A stretch of DNA of 64,000 nucleotides, taken from positions 687,501-751,500 of the forward strand of contig NC_014370.1 of assembly GCF_000144405.1 (NCBI RefSeq). Reading direction: 5' to 3'. The stretch is from Prevotella melaninogenica ATCC 25845. GTDB lineage: Bacteria > Bacteroidota > Bacteroidia > Bacteroidales > Bacteroidaceae. The notes under the pieces are model-generated. The model saw only the letters and a program-made list of their open reading frames with translations. It did no database searches and was not told the origin of the DNA. A program made the position numbers and the translations under genes. Positions 34,964 through 42,492 of this stretch are shown here, one piece after another. The number at the start of each line of letters is the position of its first letter. The first letter of the stretch is position 1.

Positions 34964-35545
34964 TTAAAGACCTAAGTCCTTCATTGCCTTCTGTGCAGCC
35001 TCACCAGACTTGCCCTGCATCTTTTCTGCAGCTTCCTTGGCAGCCTTCTTAGCAGCTTCTACCTGCTCAGGTGATGCTGATTGCATAGCTTCCTTAGCCT
35101 TTGACATGCCTTCAGTAATAGCCTTTGGGTCAGCCTTTGAGGCAGCGTCGATAGCAGCACCTACTGCGTTTGCTGCAGCCTCATTGCCAGAAGACTTCAA
35201 TGCAGCCTGAATATTCTCAGAATTGCTCTGCATCCACTGCTGAAGCTTTGCAACATAAGCCTGTGCCTCTTTTGGATCTTTCTGTGCCAATTCTGCCATT
35301 TTGGTCTGTGCTGCTGTAAGCAATGCAGCTACACCCTTATCATCCTTAGCCTTTACTTTCTCGTTGAGTTGCTCGATGAGTTGATCTGCTGAGGCTGGAG
35401 CTGCTGCAGTTGTTGCTGAATCAGTTGCAACTGACTCTGTTGTGTCTGAGTCTGCATTAGCCTTTGGTGCATTAGTCTTACCGTTGTTACAACTTGCGAG
35501 GGTCATTGCTGCTACAGCAATAGCCATAATAAATACTTTCTTCAT
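34964..35545 (-). CDS. Ala/Lys-rich lipoprotein of unknown function
   Basis: A 193-residue protein with a lipobox (MTLASC, Cys19) and then a low-complexity Thr/Ala/Asp linker (about 25-52). The rest is almost entirely helical and rich in Ala, Lys, Glu and Gln (about 55-193), with heptad-like spacing and repeated A-K-E-A-x-x-A-A-K patterns near the end. It looks like a helical-bundle or coiled-coil envelope lipoprotein. I do not recognise a family. It has its own promoter (35593-35600) and hairpin terminator, consistent with an abundant stand-alone envelope protein. Confidence 0.78.
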   Translation of the reverse strand: MKKVFIMAIAVAAMTLASCNNGKTNAPKANADSDTTESVATDSATTAAAPASADQLIEQLNEKVKAKDDKGVAALLTAAQTKMAELAQKDPKEAQAYVAKLQQWMQSNSENIQAALKSSGNEAAANAVGAAIDAASKADPKAITEGMSKAKEAMQSASPEQVEAAKKAAKEAAEKMQGKSGEAAQKAMKDLGL

Positions 35546-35592
35546 AATCTTTTTAAGCTTTAGTGAATAAAAAATTTAACTACTATATTTGC

Positions 35593-35600
35593 CAAAGATA
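35593..35600 (-). promoter_or_regulatory. -7 box TATCTTTG of the Ala-rich lipoprotein gene
   Basis: A perfect -7 box about 48 bases before the start codon. Confidence 0.7.
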
Positions 35601-36175
35601 GGTATAATTTTGTTTAGTTGGTTTATTTTTAGCATGTTTTAACTATAAAAGAGTATGGTTGAATGATTTGGGGTTAAGCAAGTAATTGTTATTTGTTAAT
35701 GGTCGTATTCATATATGCTAATGGTATTTTGTTTTCTTGTTGACAACATAGCGTCTTGTATTAAGCGTTCAACACTATTGGTGTTAAGCCTTCGCACCAA
35801 TGGTGCGGGGCATGCGCACCACATGTGCTGGACATCAACACGATACTAAAAGAGGGTAGGCGGAGGTGTTGTCATCAATGGATAAATACGTCTTGGAGTG
35901 TTTTCTGTAGGCGTCTATGATATATGTCCTATTATAGGTAATTAGGACTTAATCCTGCAGAAATGCTTGGAGGAAAAAATAAAAACCAACTTGGGCTAAG
36001 TCCAGATTGTTTTATTATAAAGATAAAAGAGCAGTATATTCCTTTTGCATCATAGGTGTACTCTGTGTCAATAGCCTCTGTAGATGATGCACACCATTAT
36101 GTTTTTTATGCTGTTTAGGTCTTATGGAAATGTTTATTATCCATGTAATGAGATTAAAACTTCGGCTACAAATGC
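35601..36175. other. gene-free region with a family C repeat
   Basis: 575 bases between the lipoprotein promoter and the helicase stop codon. It contains the palindromic array at 35770-35842. I see nothing else I can support. Confidence 0.55.
35770..35842 (+). repeat. short-period palindromic repeat, family C, copy 2 (three units plus a partial)
   Basis: Units CAACACTATTGGTGTT, CGCACCAATGGTGCG and CGCACCACATGTGCTG, then a partial CAACACG. The linkers are six to seven bases (AAGCCTT, GGGCATG, GACAT). The following 40 bases (AAAAGAGGG, later TTGTCATCAAT) resemble those after copy 3. Confidence 0.8.
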
Positions 36176-37708
36176 TTATTCTACTTGTGTTTTGGGCCAG
36201 TTGACAAGGTAGAGATGTTCAGTAGCACGAGTGAAAGCGGTGTAAAGCCAATGGATATAGTCGGGTGTGAGCATCTCATCTGTCATATATCCTTGGTCAA
36301 GATAGATGTGTGCCCACTGTCCGCCTTGTGCTTTGTGACAGGTGATAGCATAACCGAACTTTACCTGTAGGGCGTTATAATACTCATCTTCGCGCACCTT
36401 TTTCATGCGGTCTGCCTTTAGAGGGATGTCTTCATAATCCTCCAACACATGTTGGAAGAGTTGTTCGTTCTGCTCTTGAGTCAAGGCGGGGGCTTCTGTC
36501 ATCAGTGCATCAAGGATAACTGTCATCTCCTCTTCAGCGTTATTATAGTCGGGAAACTCCAGTGATACATCGGCAAAGCGGAACCCATAGAACTCGCGGA
36601 CATTGCGAACACGACGCACAACAGCGCGGTCGCCGTTGGCAATGAAGGTTAGTGCAGGTTTTTCTGTCTCCTTTCCACCTCCTGAAGGGAGTTGCGTAAC
36701 CTGTCTTGTCGCTTGTGTAGTAAGGCCGTTTACATTATTTGTAGCATTGTTGAGGCTGCCATTGAGGGAAGGTGATGGGGGTGGACTGTTCTTATACTTA
36801 TTCTTCACGACCATCAACATGTCGCCTGTTGTCAGTTCTTCTTCACGTCCAAGAACCATGTTTCGAATACCTTGATTGAATACATTAGCACGTTTGTTGG
36901 ATCGCGTGATAACCATTGTTTCGTCTATTCCCACCTCTGAATAGCTGGAGGCCAGTCGTTCGATAAGTTCATCACCTGGTACGATGGAGATGTCAGCAAA
37001 GCCATTGAAACGAATCTTGGGTAGTTGCGTTACCTCATCATGGGTTATCATTTGGCGAATAACGGTGGCGTTATAGAGAATGCCTGAGTCTTGACTCTGA
37101 CGAAGAACCTCGTTTAAATCACACTCATAGACCGTCAGTCCATAAGCACGGAGAACATCTGAACGTAGCGCAGGACTCTCTTCTTCACCTACAGGAGGGA
37201 GCTGTGCCTTGTCACCAACAAGCAACATACGGCAATTATGGTCGTTATAAACATATTGGATAAGGTCGTCAAGTAGGCAACCGCTACCGAAAGTGCTATT
37301 ATTTGATGCCAGACTAATCATGGATGCTTCATCAACCATAAATAAACGGTCATGGAAGAGATTGACATTCAGATTAAACTTCCCATCAAGTCCTGTAAAT
37401 GCTTTTTCCCGATAGATAGAGCGATGAATCGTTGCTGCAGGCTGATTGGCATTCAGTGAGAATACTTTTGCGGCACGACCCGTTGGTGCCAAAAGTGTAA
37501 CCTTCTGTCGTAATACCAGCATTGTACGCACAATCGCACCTGCTAAGGAGGTCTTACCCGTACCAGCACTACCTCTGAGAATCATTACAGCACGCTCATC
37601 ACGGTCGGTCATAAAGCGTGCAAAGACTTCTACAGCATGTAGCTGGTCGGCAGTAGGAGCAAATCCGAAGTTCTGTAAAATCCTATACTTTAGTTCCTCA
37701 TTTACCAT
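36176..37708 (-). CDS. RecD-like ATP-dependent DNA helicase
   Basis: A 510-residue superfamily 1B-type helicase without the RecD N-terminal domain. Walker A GSAGTGKTS (about residues 46-54), LLAPTGRAAKVF (Ia), VDEASM (Walker B), GDKAQLPPVG (motif III), and at the end TCHKAQGGQW and YTAFTRAT (motifs V/VI). It unwinds DNA 5'-3', probably in repair or recombination. Residues about 307-346 (from SPPPSPSLNG to QLPSGGGKE) are a low-complexity Pro/Ser/Asn stretch that interrupts an otherwise compact region and looks inserted in frame. It lies 23 bases after the NUC endonuclease gene on the same strand. Confidence 0.9.
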   Translation of the reverse strand: MVNEELKYRILQNFGFAPTADQLHAVEVFARFMTDRDERAVMILRGSAGTGKTSLAGAIVRTMLVLRQKVTLLAPTGRAAKVFSLNANQPAATIHRSIYREKAFTGLDGKFNLNVNLFHDRLFMVDEASMISLASNNSTFGSGCLLDDLIQYVYNDHNCRMLLVGDKAQLPPVGEEESPALRSDVLRAYGLTVYECDLNEVLRQSQDSGILYNATVIRQMITHDEVTQLPKIRFNGFADISIVPGDELIERLASSYSEVGIDETMVITRSNKRANVFNQGIRNMVLGREEELTTGDMLMVVKNKYKNSPPPSPSLNGSLNNATNNVNGLTTQATRQVTQLPSGGGKETEKPALTFIANGDRAVVRRVRNVREFYGFRFADVSLEFPDYNNAEEEMTVILDALMTEAPALTQEQNEQLFQHVLEDYEDIPLKADRMKKVREDEYYNALQVKFGYAITCHKAQGGQWAHIYLDQGYMTDEMLTPDYIHWLYTAFTRATEHLYLVNWPKTQVE

Positions 37709-37731
37709 CGCTTAAAGTCTTTAACTCCTTA

Positions 37732-38616
37732 TTAATACCACTCTTTTATATTAGCTTGGCTTTCTATTACCTGTTCAATGTTATCAGGAAGTTGTGAGAA
37801 GAAGTCTATTCCAGTGATGCGTTCTACCTCGTCAACTGTATTGACGTAATCAGTCTTCTTGTGTCCTTTAGCCGATGCGTTCCTACATATAAAACCAATA
37901 GCCTTCGGTTCGTCTTTCAGTCGGAGGACAACTTTGAAGAAAGCTTCTGGCACTTGCACTTTATTCTTACCAATTGTCTTATGCTTTCGATTGAAATAGA
38001 TAGGTCCACAGACAATATAAACATCGCCATATTGCTCTGCCCATGTGCGACAGAGCTTTTCTACTGTATTCCACAAACCACTATTCAACGCTGGTTCTTG
38101 TGGACAAATATTCGTCATTAGGAAGCTCTCTTCCATTGCTTTTTGGCTCCAATGGTTGTCACCAGCAGGACACATGTGTCCACGATCGTATCCCGAACGC
38201 ATATAATCATAGGTATCCACACGTGGTGCAGGTATCTCTTCGTCTGCTTGGAAGGTGATACCCTTGCGCTTAATAGGTCCGTTTGTGTGAGCTGCCGTTA
38301 GGTGCCATGCCACCCAATTAGGTGTACGTGTTTCTGCGTTATACGATGTTGTATAGCCCTCACGATAGAGTATGAGAGACGGAATATTGGCTTTACCGAT
38401 AGGAATTTCTAAGCCTTGTTTTACTTCAAATGTGTTTTTCTGGTTCGCATTCTTCTTTCCCTTTGATGTATTAGTGTCGTCAGACCTATTGTTGTTATAG
38501 GATTCTATAAAGGGTTTGTCTAATGTTGAGAAATCTCTCTTCTGTTTCTCTCCTTTGCATGCAACAGCCAATAGGGACAGAGAAAGTATGATTGTTTTTA
38601 GGATTATATGCTTCAT
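37732..38616 (-). CDS. DNA/RNA non-specific endonuclease (NUC1 type), lipoprotein
   Basis: A 294-residue exported nuclease. The lipobox LLAVAC gives Cys20, followed by a Lys/Asn/Ser-rich linker to about residue 65. The catalytic beta-beta-alpha-metal motif DRGHMCPAGD (His-Asn type) is at about residues 144-153. The supporting Asn lies in the TNICPQEPALN helix, which binds the catalytic Mg2+. It would degrade nucleic acid outside the inner membrane, for nutrient scavenging or defence against incoming DNA. The pairing with the RecD-like helicase 23 bases downstream is probably operon organisation without joint function, since one product is exported. Confidence 0.92.
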   Translation of the reverse strand: MKHIILKTIILSLSLLAVACKGEKQKRDFSTLDKPFIESYNNNRSDDTNTSKGKKNANQKNTFEVKQGLEIPIGKANIPSLILYREGYTTSYNAETRTPNWVAWHLTAAHTNGPIKRKGITFQADEEIPAPRVDTYDYMRSGYDRGHMCPAGDNHWSQKAMEESFLMTNICPQEPALNSGLWNTVEKLCRTWAEQYGDVYIVCGPIYFNRKHKTIGKNKVQVPEAFFKVVLRLKDEPKAIGFICRNASAKGHKKTDYVNTVDEVERITGIDFFSQLPDNIEQVIESQANIKEWY

Positions 38617-38789
38617 TTATTGTTGTTTTGAATTTAATACTATTTATGATAGTTGCGCCTCTCCCTCGTTTACCCCTTTTCTAATGCGAAATTGAGAACT
38701 TTTCGTCTCAAATAATCGGTTAAGAATATATGGGTAGGGCAGTATTTGCCAGTTGAGTTTCAAACTTTGCGGTAAATTGTTTATGTTTA

Positions 38790-38797
38790 CAAAGTTA
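38790..38797 (-). promoter_or_regulatory. -7 box TAACTTTG upstream of the NUC endonuclease
   Basis: A consensus box, but 174 bases upstream of the start codon. This implies a long leader, or another promoter nearer the gene. Confidence 0.45.
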
Positions 38798-39340
38798 CTA
38801 TTTTCTTGTTATTTAATAGGTGCTTTTCATTAAAGACTTCACCTAAAAGCTGTCTTTTATTTGCTTTTGGAGATTTTGCATGTGGTTAATGGCTTATTCT
38901 TTGAAAGAATGTATTTATCCTTTAAGGTGTGAAATATCTTTACATAATTAGTTGCTTTAAGCCTTTTGAAATGTATAAAAGTACGTTTTGTGTTGTCTTT
39001 GTAACTTCCTTATATTCTGGTGGTTATAAGGATGGATTTTAAAAGGTGCTTACTTGGCTTCTTAAAGGGCGTTAGTTAGAGCCCAAAAGGGCGTCTTTTG
39101 AAAGCCAATTAAGGCTTAATTCAAACGCTATTAAGCATGAATTGAAAATGAAGCAATGATAAATTTATTACAAAATGTGCTTTGTAGTTGTCACTCTATT
39201 CCATTTATACCTTATTTATATATGGCTTTCTTTTTTCTTAGAAAACCTAAAGAGCATGATTGTTAAATTGAGGTTGTTCATAAGAAAATGATTATCTTTT
39301 CATCACTTTTTTACTAAAATACTTGCAAGTATTGATTTTT
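38798..39340. other. divergent gene-free region with a partial family A repeat
   Basis: About 540 bases between the NUC gene promoter and the ABC operon promoter. It holds a diverged family A copy (38998-39150). I see no open frame worth calling. Confidence 0.55.
38998..39150 (+). repeat. dispersed intergenic repeat, family A, copy 4 (partial, diverged)
   Basis: Shares TTTGTAAC, GGTTATAAGG, AAAAGGTGCTTACTTGG, AAAGGGCGTTAGTTAG and AAAAGGGCGTCTTTTG with the other copies, but diverges after about 39110. Confidence 0.65.
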
Positions 39341-39345
39341 AGTCT

Positions 39346-39353
39346 TACATTTG
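39346..39353 (+). promoter_or_regulatory. -7 box TACATTTG of the ABC/GntR operon
   Basis: A consensus -7 box with TTG at 39324-39326. It is followed immediately by the operator at 39355-39378. Confidence 0.75.
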
Positions 39354-39354
39354 C

Positions 39355-39378
39355 AGTGTACTATTATAGTAGTACACT
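39355..39378. promoter_or_regulatory. palindromic operator, probably for the GntR regulator of the operon
   Basis: Perfect nine-base arms AGTGTACTA / TAGTACACT with a six-base spacer (TTATAG), located right at the expected transcription start. The form resembles GntR/YtrA operators (GTGTAC-like half sites). The operon's last gene encodes a YtrA-type GntR protein, so autoregulation is the simplest reading. Confidence 0.75.
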
Positions 39379-39444
39379 TTAGGTTAAAAAAATGAGAATA
39401 AAAAATGCAATCAAAGAAAACAATCTATTAAAAAGAAAAGCCCT

Positions 39445-40266
39445 ATGATTCAAGTAAATGAACTGACTTTCAGCTACCCAAAAAGTAAGCATAACGTGTT
39501 TGAGGGACTGAATCTACAACTCAATGAGAACCGAATTTACGGTCTCTTAGGCAAGAATGGTATGGGAAAAAGTACGCTGCTATATCTTATAGCAGGACTT
39601 CTGAAACCGAAGAAGGGTAGTGTTATCGTTGATGGTTACACCGCTTCGTGCCGTTATCCAGAAATGTTAGAGGAAATGTATATTGTACCAGAAGAGTATG
39701 ACTTGCCCAATATGTCACTCAGTAAGTATGCGAAGATTCACGAAGACTTCTACCCTCGATTTAGCGAGGAGGTTCTTGAAAAGTGCTTGTCAGACTTCGA
39801 GATGTCCTCTGATCTTGACTTTAAGCAACTCTCTATGGGACAGAAAAAGAAGGTGTATATGAGCTTTGCACTTGCTACTGGATGTCATCTTCTTCTGATG
39901 GATGAGCCTACTAACGGACTCGATATTCCATCAAAGGCTCTTTTCCGTAAGGTTGTGGCAGGCAATATGGCAGAAGATTCATCGCTGATTATCTCTACCC
40001 ATCAGGTGCACGATGTTGAGCAGTTGCTTGACCATATTATCATTCTTGACAATTCACAAGTGATTGTGAACGCATCAACTGAGGATATAACAAATGATTA
40101 CACCTTCGGTATTCGTCAACCTAACGAGATGGACGACAGCGTACTCTATGCAGAGCCATCCATTCAAGGCAACAACGTGATTGCACGACGTCAGACGGGT
40201 GACAACGAGACTACGATCAATCTTGAATTGTTGTTTAATGCTGCAACAACAGGTAAACTTAAATAA
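39445..40266 (+). CDS. ABC transporter ATP-binding protein
   Basis: A 273-residue cytoplasmic ATPase. Walker A GLLGKNGMGKSTLLY (about residues 33-47), a signature LSMGQKKKVYMSF (variant of LSGGQ), Walker B LLLMDEPTNGLD and the switch His in IISTHQ are all present. The C-terminal tail of about 70 residues is typical of drug/lipid or lantibiotic exporter ATPases of the YtrB/BcrA type. First gene of a four-gene operon, 19-27 base gaps (DUF2807 lipoprotein, permease, GntR). The cargo is unknown; related systems respond to cell-wall-active antibiotics. Confidence 0.93.
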   Translation: MIQVNELTFSYPKSKHNVFEGLNLQLNENRIYGLLGKNGMGKSTLLYLIAGLLKPKKGSVIVDGYTASCRYPEMLEEMYIVPEEYDLPNMSLSKYAKIHEDFYPRFSEEVLEKCLSDFEMSSDLDFKQLSMGQKKKVYMSFALATGCHLLLMDEPTNGLDIPSKALFRKVVAGNMAEDSSLIISTHQVHDVEQLLDHIIILDNSQVIVNASTEDITNDYTFGIRQPNEMDDSVLYAEPSIQGNNVIARRQTGDNETTINLELLFNAATTGKLK

Positions 40267-40285
40267 AACGAGGAGGAAGAGAATT

Positions 40286-41014
40286 ATGAAGACAACATTT
40301 GCAAAAATCATTAATATCAGCCTTGTTTTCGCTGCTTGCCTATTCCTTTTCAGTTCTTGTATTATTAGAAAAATTGATTACGGAAAGGTAGTTACAGAGG
40401 AGGTTCCTGTTGATTCATTTGACACGATAGATGTTCGTGGAGCTGGTACTGTTTATATTTCGCAAGGTGAAAAGTATAGTTTAAAGTTTAAAGGACAGAA
40501 AAAGCGACTTGATGTTTTCAGTTTTGTCAATCTACAAAATAAACTGGTAATTGACATGAAAAACTTAAAAAAGAATATGGTTTTATTTTTATTACCCCCA
40601 TCTGATAGGGTAACTAAAAGTATTGATATATACATTACTACGCCAACCCTTTCGAGTCTAAGATGGAACAATTCTGCTACAGTTATTCTTTCAGATTCTT
40701 TTAAGCTTAATACGCTCAGTATTGAAGCTCCCGCTGGTGGTAATTTGAAGATAAATAAGATGAATGTAAATCAGCTGAAAGTATCTATGAAGAATGCTGG
40801 AGCTATTGGTGTCAAAAGCCTAACAGCTAAGAAAGCAGACTTTGATACCAATGGGGATATTGGCTTAGGCGTAAATCTCTATCGAACTGATACGGCAATT
40901 ATCTCTACGATGGGTAAAGGAAAGGCTAATATCACAGGGACAACGCGCTTGCCTTTGATAATGATAGCACGGGAATCAAGTGTTATTAACGATAAAACAA
41001 CAAGAATAAAATAG
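40286..41014 (+). CDS. DUF2807-type lipoprotein (head-domain beta helix)
   Basis: A 242-residue lipoprotein started at ATG 40286 (MKTTFAKIINISLVFAACLF), which follows a purine-rich GGAGGAAGAG. The lipobox LFSSC gives the acylated Cys at about residue 25. An upstream frame extension of 35 codons overlaps the ATPase gene and would bury the signal peptide. VDSFDTIDVRGAGTVYISQG starts the DUF2807 pattern, followed by regular beta strands (SLRWNNSATVIL, LSIEAPAGGNLKI, GAIGVKSLTAKKADF). Such proteins are usually periplasmic or outer-membrane facing. Its place between ATPase and permease genes suggests a partner role in the transport system. Confidence 0.85.
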   Translation: MKTTFAKIINISLVFAACLFLFSSCIIRKIDYGKVVTEEVPVDSFDTIDVRGAGTVYISQGEKYSLKFKGQKKRLDVFSFVNLQNKLVIDMKNLKKNMVLFLLPPSDRVTKSIDIYITTPTLSSLRWNNSATVILSDSFKLNTLSIEAPAGGNLKINKMNVNQLKVSMKNAGAIGVKSLTAKKADFDTNGDIGLGVNLYRTDTAIISTMGKGKANITGTTRLPLIMIARESSVINDKTTRIK

Positions 41015-41034
41015 AATTTAGGAGGATATAAATT

Positions 41035-41826
41035 ATGGCACAGTTTGATTTAGACCGTTTCGGTAATGTAATGAGCAGACTCTCGGTGATAAGTCAGCGC
41101 AAGATAAGTGTAATCTTTATTACTTTTCTTATCATATTCTTAGCTTTTGCAATGTTCGTTATACCTATGTTTTCTGGAAAGACGATAGATGATATTGGTT
41201 ACAGGCAACTCGTCATTGATATCGTAGGTCCTCTTAGGAGTTTTTCTCCATTTGTCTTCTTCGTGTTAGGTACATTTTTTATTCAAGACCTTGAAGGACA
41301 TCAGCAACGTATCAATGAATTGATGCTACCAGCTACTAATCTTGAGAAGTTTGTTGCCCGTGTGCTATTGGTTGCAGTGATTTATCCATTAGCTATTTGT
41401 GCATCTTTTATTGTTGCAGACGGATTACAGCAGTTGATTTCAATGATTATTGCACACGGAGAAAGGATGTCTATGGTTGTAGCCTACTTTGATATTGATA
41501 CGTATGTAAGTGCAGACTCACCCCTATGGACCAAGGCTTTGTCGACACTTTCGAACTATTCAATTGCTATCTATGGAGGTTTACTCTTTCGCAAGTTAGC
41601 TTGGCTGAAGTCGATAGTTGTTTTTTTTATTGTGATTATTCTTTTTTTTATAGGTTATTTCTTCTTAAAGTTGTACCTTTACGAATACACTGATTATGAG
41701 GTTGTTTTAATAGGAGATTCTTATGATTCTATGATTTCGATTGGAGTAAGCCTATTGATGTTCTGGTCTTCCTATAAGATTTATACACGTCTGCAGGTTA
41801 TCAACAATCGATGGAGAAATATTTAA
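41035..41826 (+). CDS. ABC transporter membrane component
   Basis: A 263-residue inner-membrane protein with about six membrane segments (about residues 22-45, 65-85, 103-130, 165-185, 195-220, 235-250). The middle has EGHQQRINELMLPATNLEKFV, the short amphipathic coupling-type segment often seen in Bacteroidota ABC-2 permeases of this kind. It lies 20 bases after the lipoprotein gene and 27 before GntR. It should form the transmembrane path used by the ATPase encoded at 39445-40266. The substrate is unknown. Confidence 0.82.
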   Translation: MAQFDLDRFGNVMSRLSVISQRKISVIFITFLIIFLAFAMFVIPMFSGKTIDDIGYRQLVIDIVGPLRSFSPFVFFVLGTFFIQDLEGHQQRINELMLPATNLEKFVARVLLVAVIYPLAICASFIVADGLQQLISMIIAHGERMSMVVAYFDIDTYVSADSPLWTKALSTLSNYSIAIYGGLLFRKLAWLKSIVVFFIVIILFFIGYFFLKLYLYEYTDYEVVLIGDSYDSMISIGVSLLMFWSSYKIYTRLQVINNRWRNI

Positions 41827-41853
41827 CACGGCGTGGATTAAATATTAAGGCTT

Positions 41854-42213
41854 ATGAATTTTGAAAATAATAAGGCTATCTATGAGCAAATGGCTGACCG
41901 CCTTTGCGATGAGATCATAGCTGGAACCTATAAAGCTGACGACCGAATACCGTCTGTCCGGGAGTATGCTGTTATGCTGCAGGTGAATACGAACACTGCA
42001 GTGAAGGCCTATGAGCTACTCTCTCGTGAGGAGATTATCTATAACCGACGTGGTCTTGGCTACTTTGTTTCAGCTGGTGCACGTGAGCAAATTATAATAG
42101 CTCGGCGTAAAACATTCCTTACACAGTCTCTTCCCTCTGTCTTTCGTGAGATGAAACTATTAGGAATAACAATAGAAGATATAGAGAAAGAGTGGGAGAA
42201 AGCGCAACAATGA
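41854..42213 (+). CDS. GntR family transcriptional regulator, YtrA subfamily
   Basis: A 119-residue regulator. The winged helix-turn-helix is clear: IYEQMADRLCDEIIAGTYKA, DRIPSVREYAVMLQVNTNT, then AVKAYELLSREEIIYNRRGL and GYFVSAGA (residues 8-75). Only about 45 residues follow, so it lacks the large effector domain of FadR or HutC types. That is the YtrA form, which usually controls adjacent ABC transporters. It is the last gene of the operon, and the palindrome at 39355-39378 is its likely binding site. Confidence 0.9.
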   Translation: MNFENNKAIYEQMADRLCDEIIAGTYKADDRIPSVREYAVMLQVNTNTAVKAYELLSREEIIYNRRGLGYFVSAGAREQIIIARRKTFLTQSLPSVFREMKLLGITIEDIEKEWEKAQQ

Positions 42214-42274
42214 CAGCCTCTTTCTAAATGGATAATAAGTAAGAGGGTTCTCTCTCTATCAGGATCTGATAATA

Positions 42275-42314
42275 AAAGTGAGGGATGCACAGGCTGAAGT
42301 GCATCCCTCACTTT
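42275..42314. terminator. terminator of the ABC/GntR operon, possibly bidirectional
   Basis: A perfect 16-base stem AAAGTGAGGGATGCAC / GTGCATCCCTCACTTT with loop AGGCTGAA. T-rich sequence follows on both strands. Confidence 0.85.
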
Positions 42315-42351
42315 ATCAATACTTACGGAGATATAGGTTTAAGAATTTGTG

Positions 42352-42436
42352 TTTGCTGTCATTCCTGTCATGCAGAACTAAACGTTAAGAAATTGATTAT
42401 AAGTCTGTTATAAGCAAATGTTAAAATGACAGTAAA
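42352..42436 (+). repeat. dispersed repeat, family B, copy 4
   Basis: Begins TTTGCTGTCATTCCTGTCAT and ends ATGTTAAAATGACAGTAAA. It lies between the operon terminator and the SNF2 gene stop codon. Confidence 0.75.
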
Positions 42437-42492
42437 CTATTCTTAAACATATAATAGATATAAATAAGCAAGTTCCTCATATTTCTCTTTTC

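Noticed and set aside
35010..35210. 66-residue plus-strand frame opposite the Ala-rich lipoprotein
   Set aside because: Reverse complement of Ala/Lys-rich coding sequence often gives long open frames; there is no promoter.
37732..38616. NUC endonuclease plus RecD-like helicase as a joint DNA-processing system
   Set aside because: The nuclease has a lipoprotein signal and should be exported while the helicase is cytoplasmic, so adjacency most likely reflects only a shared transcript.
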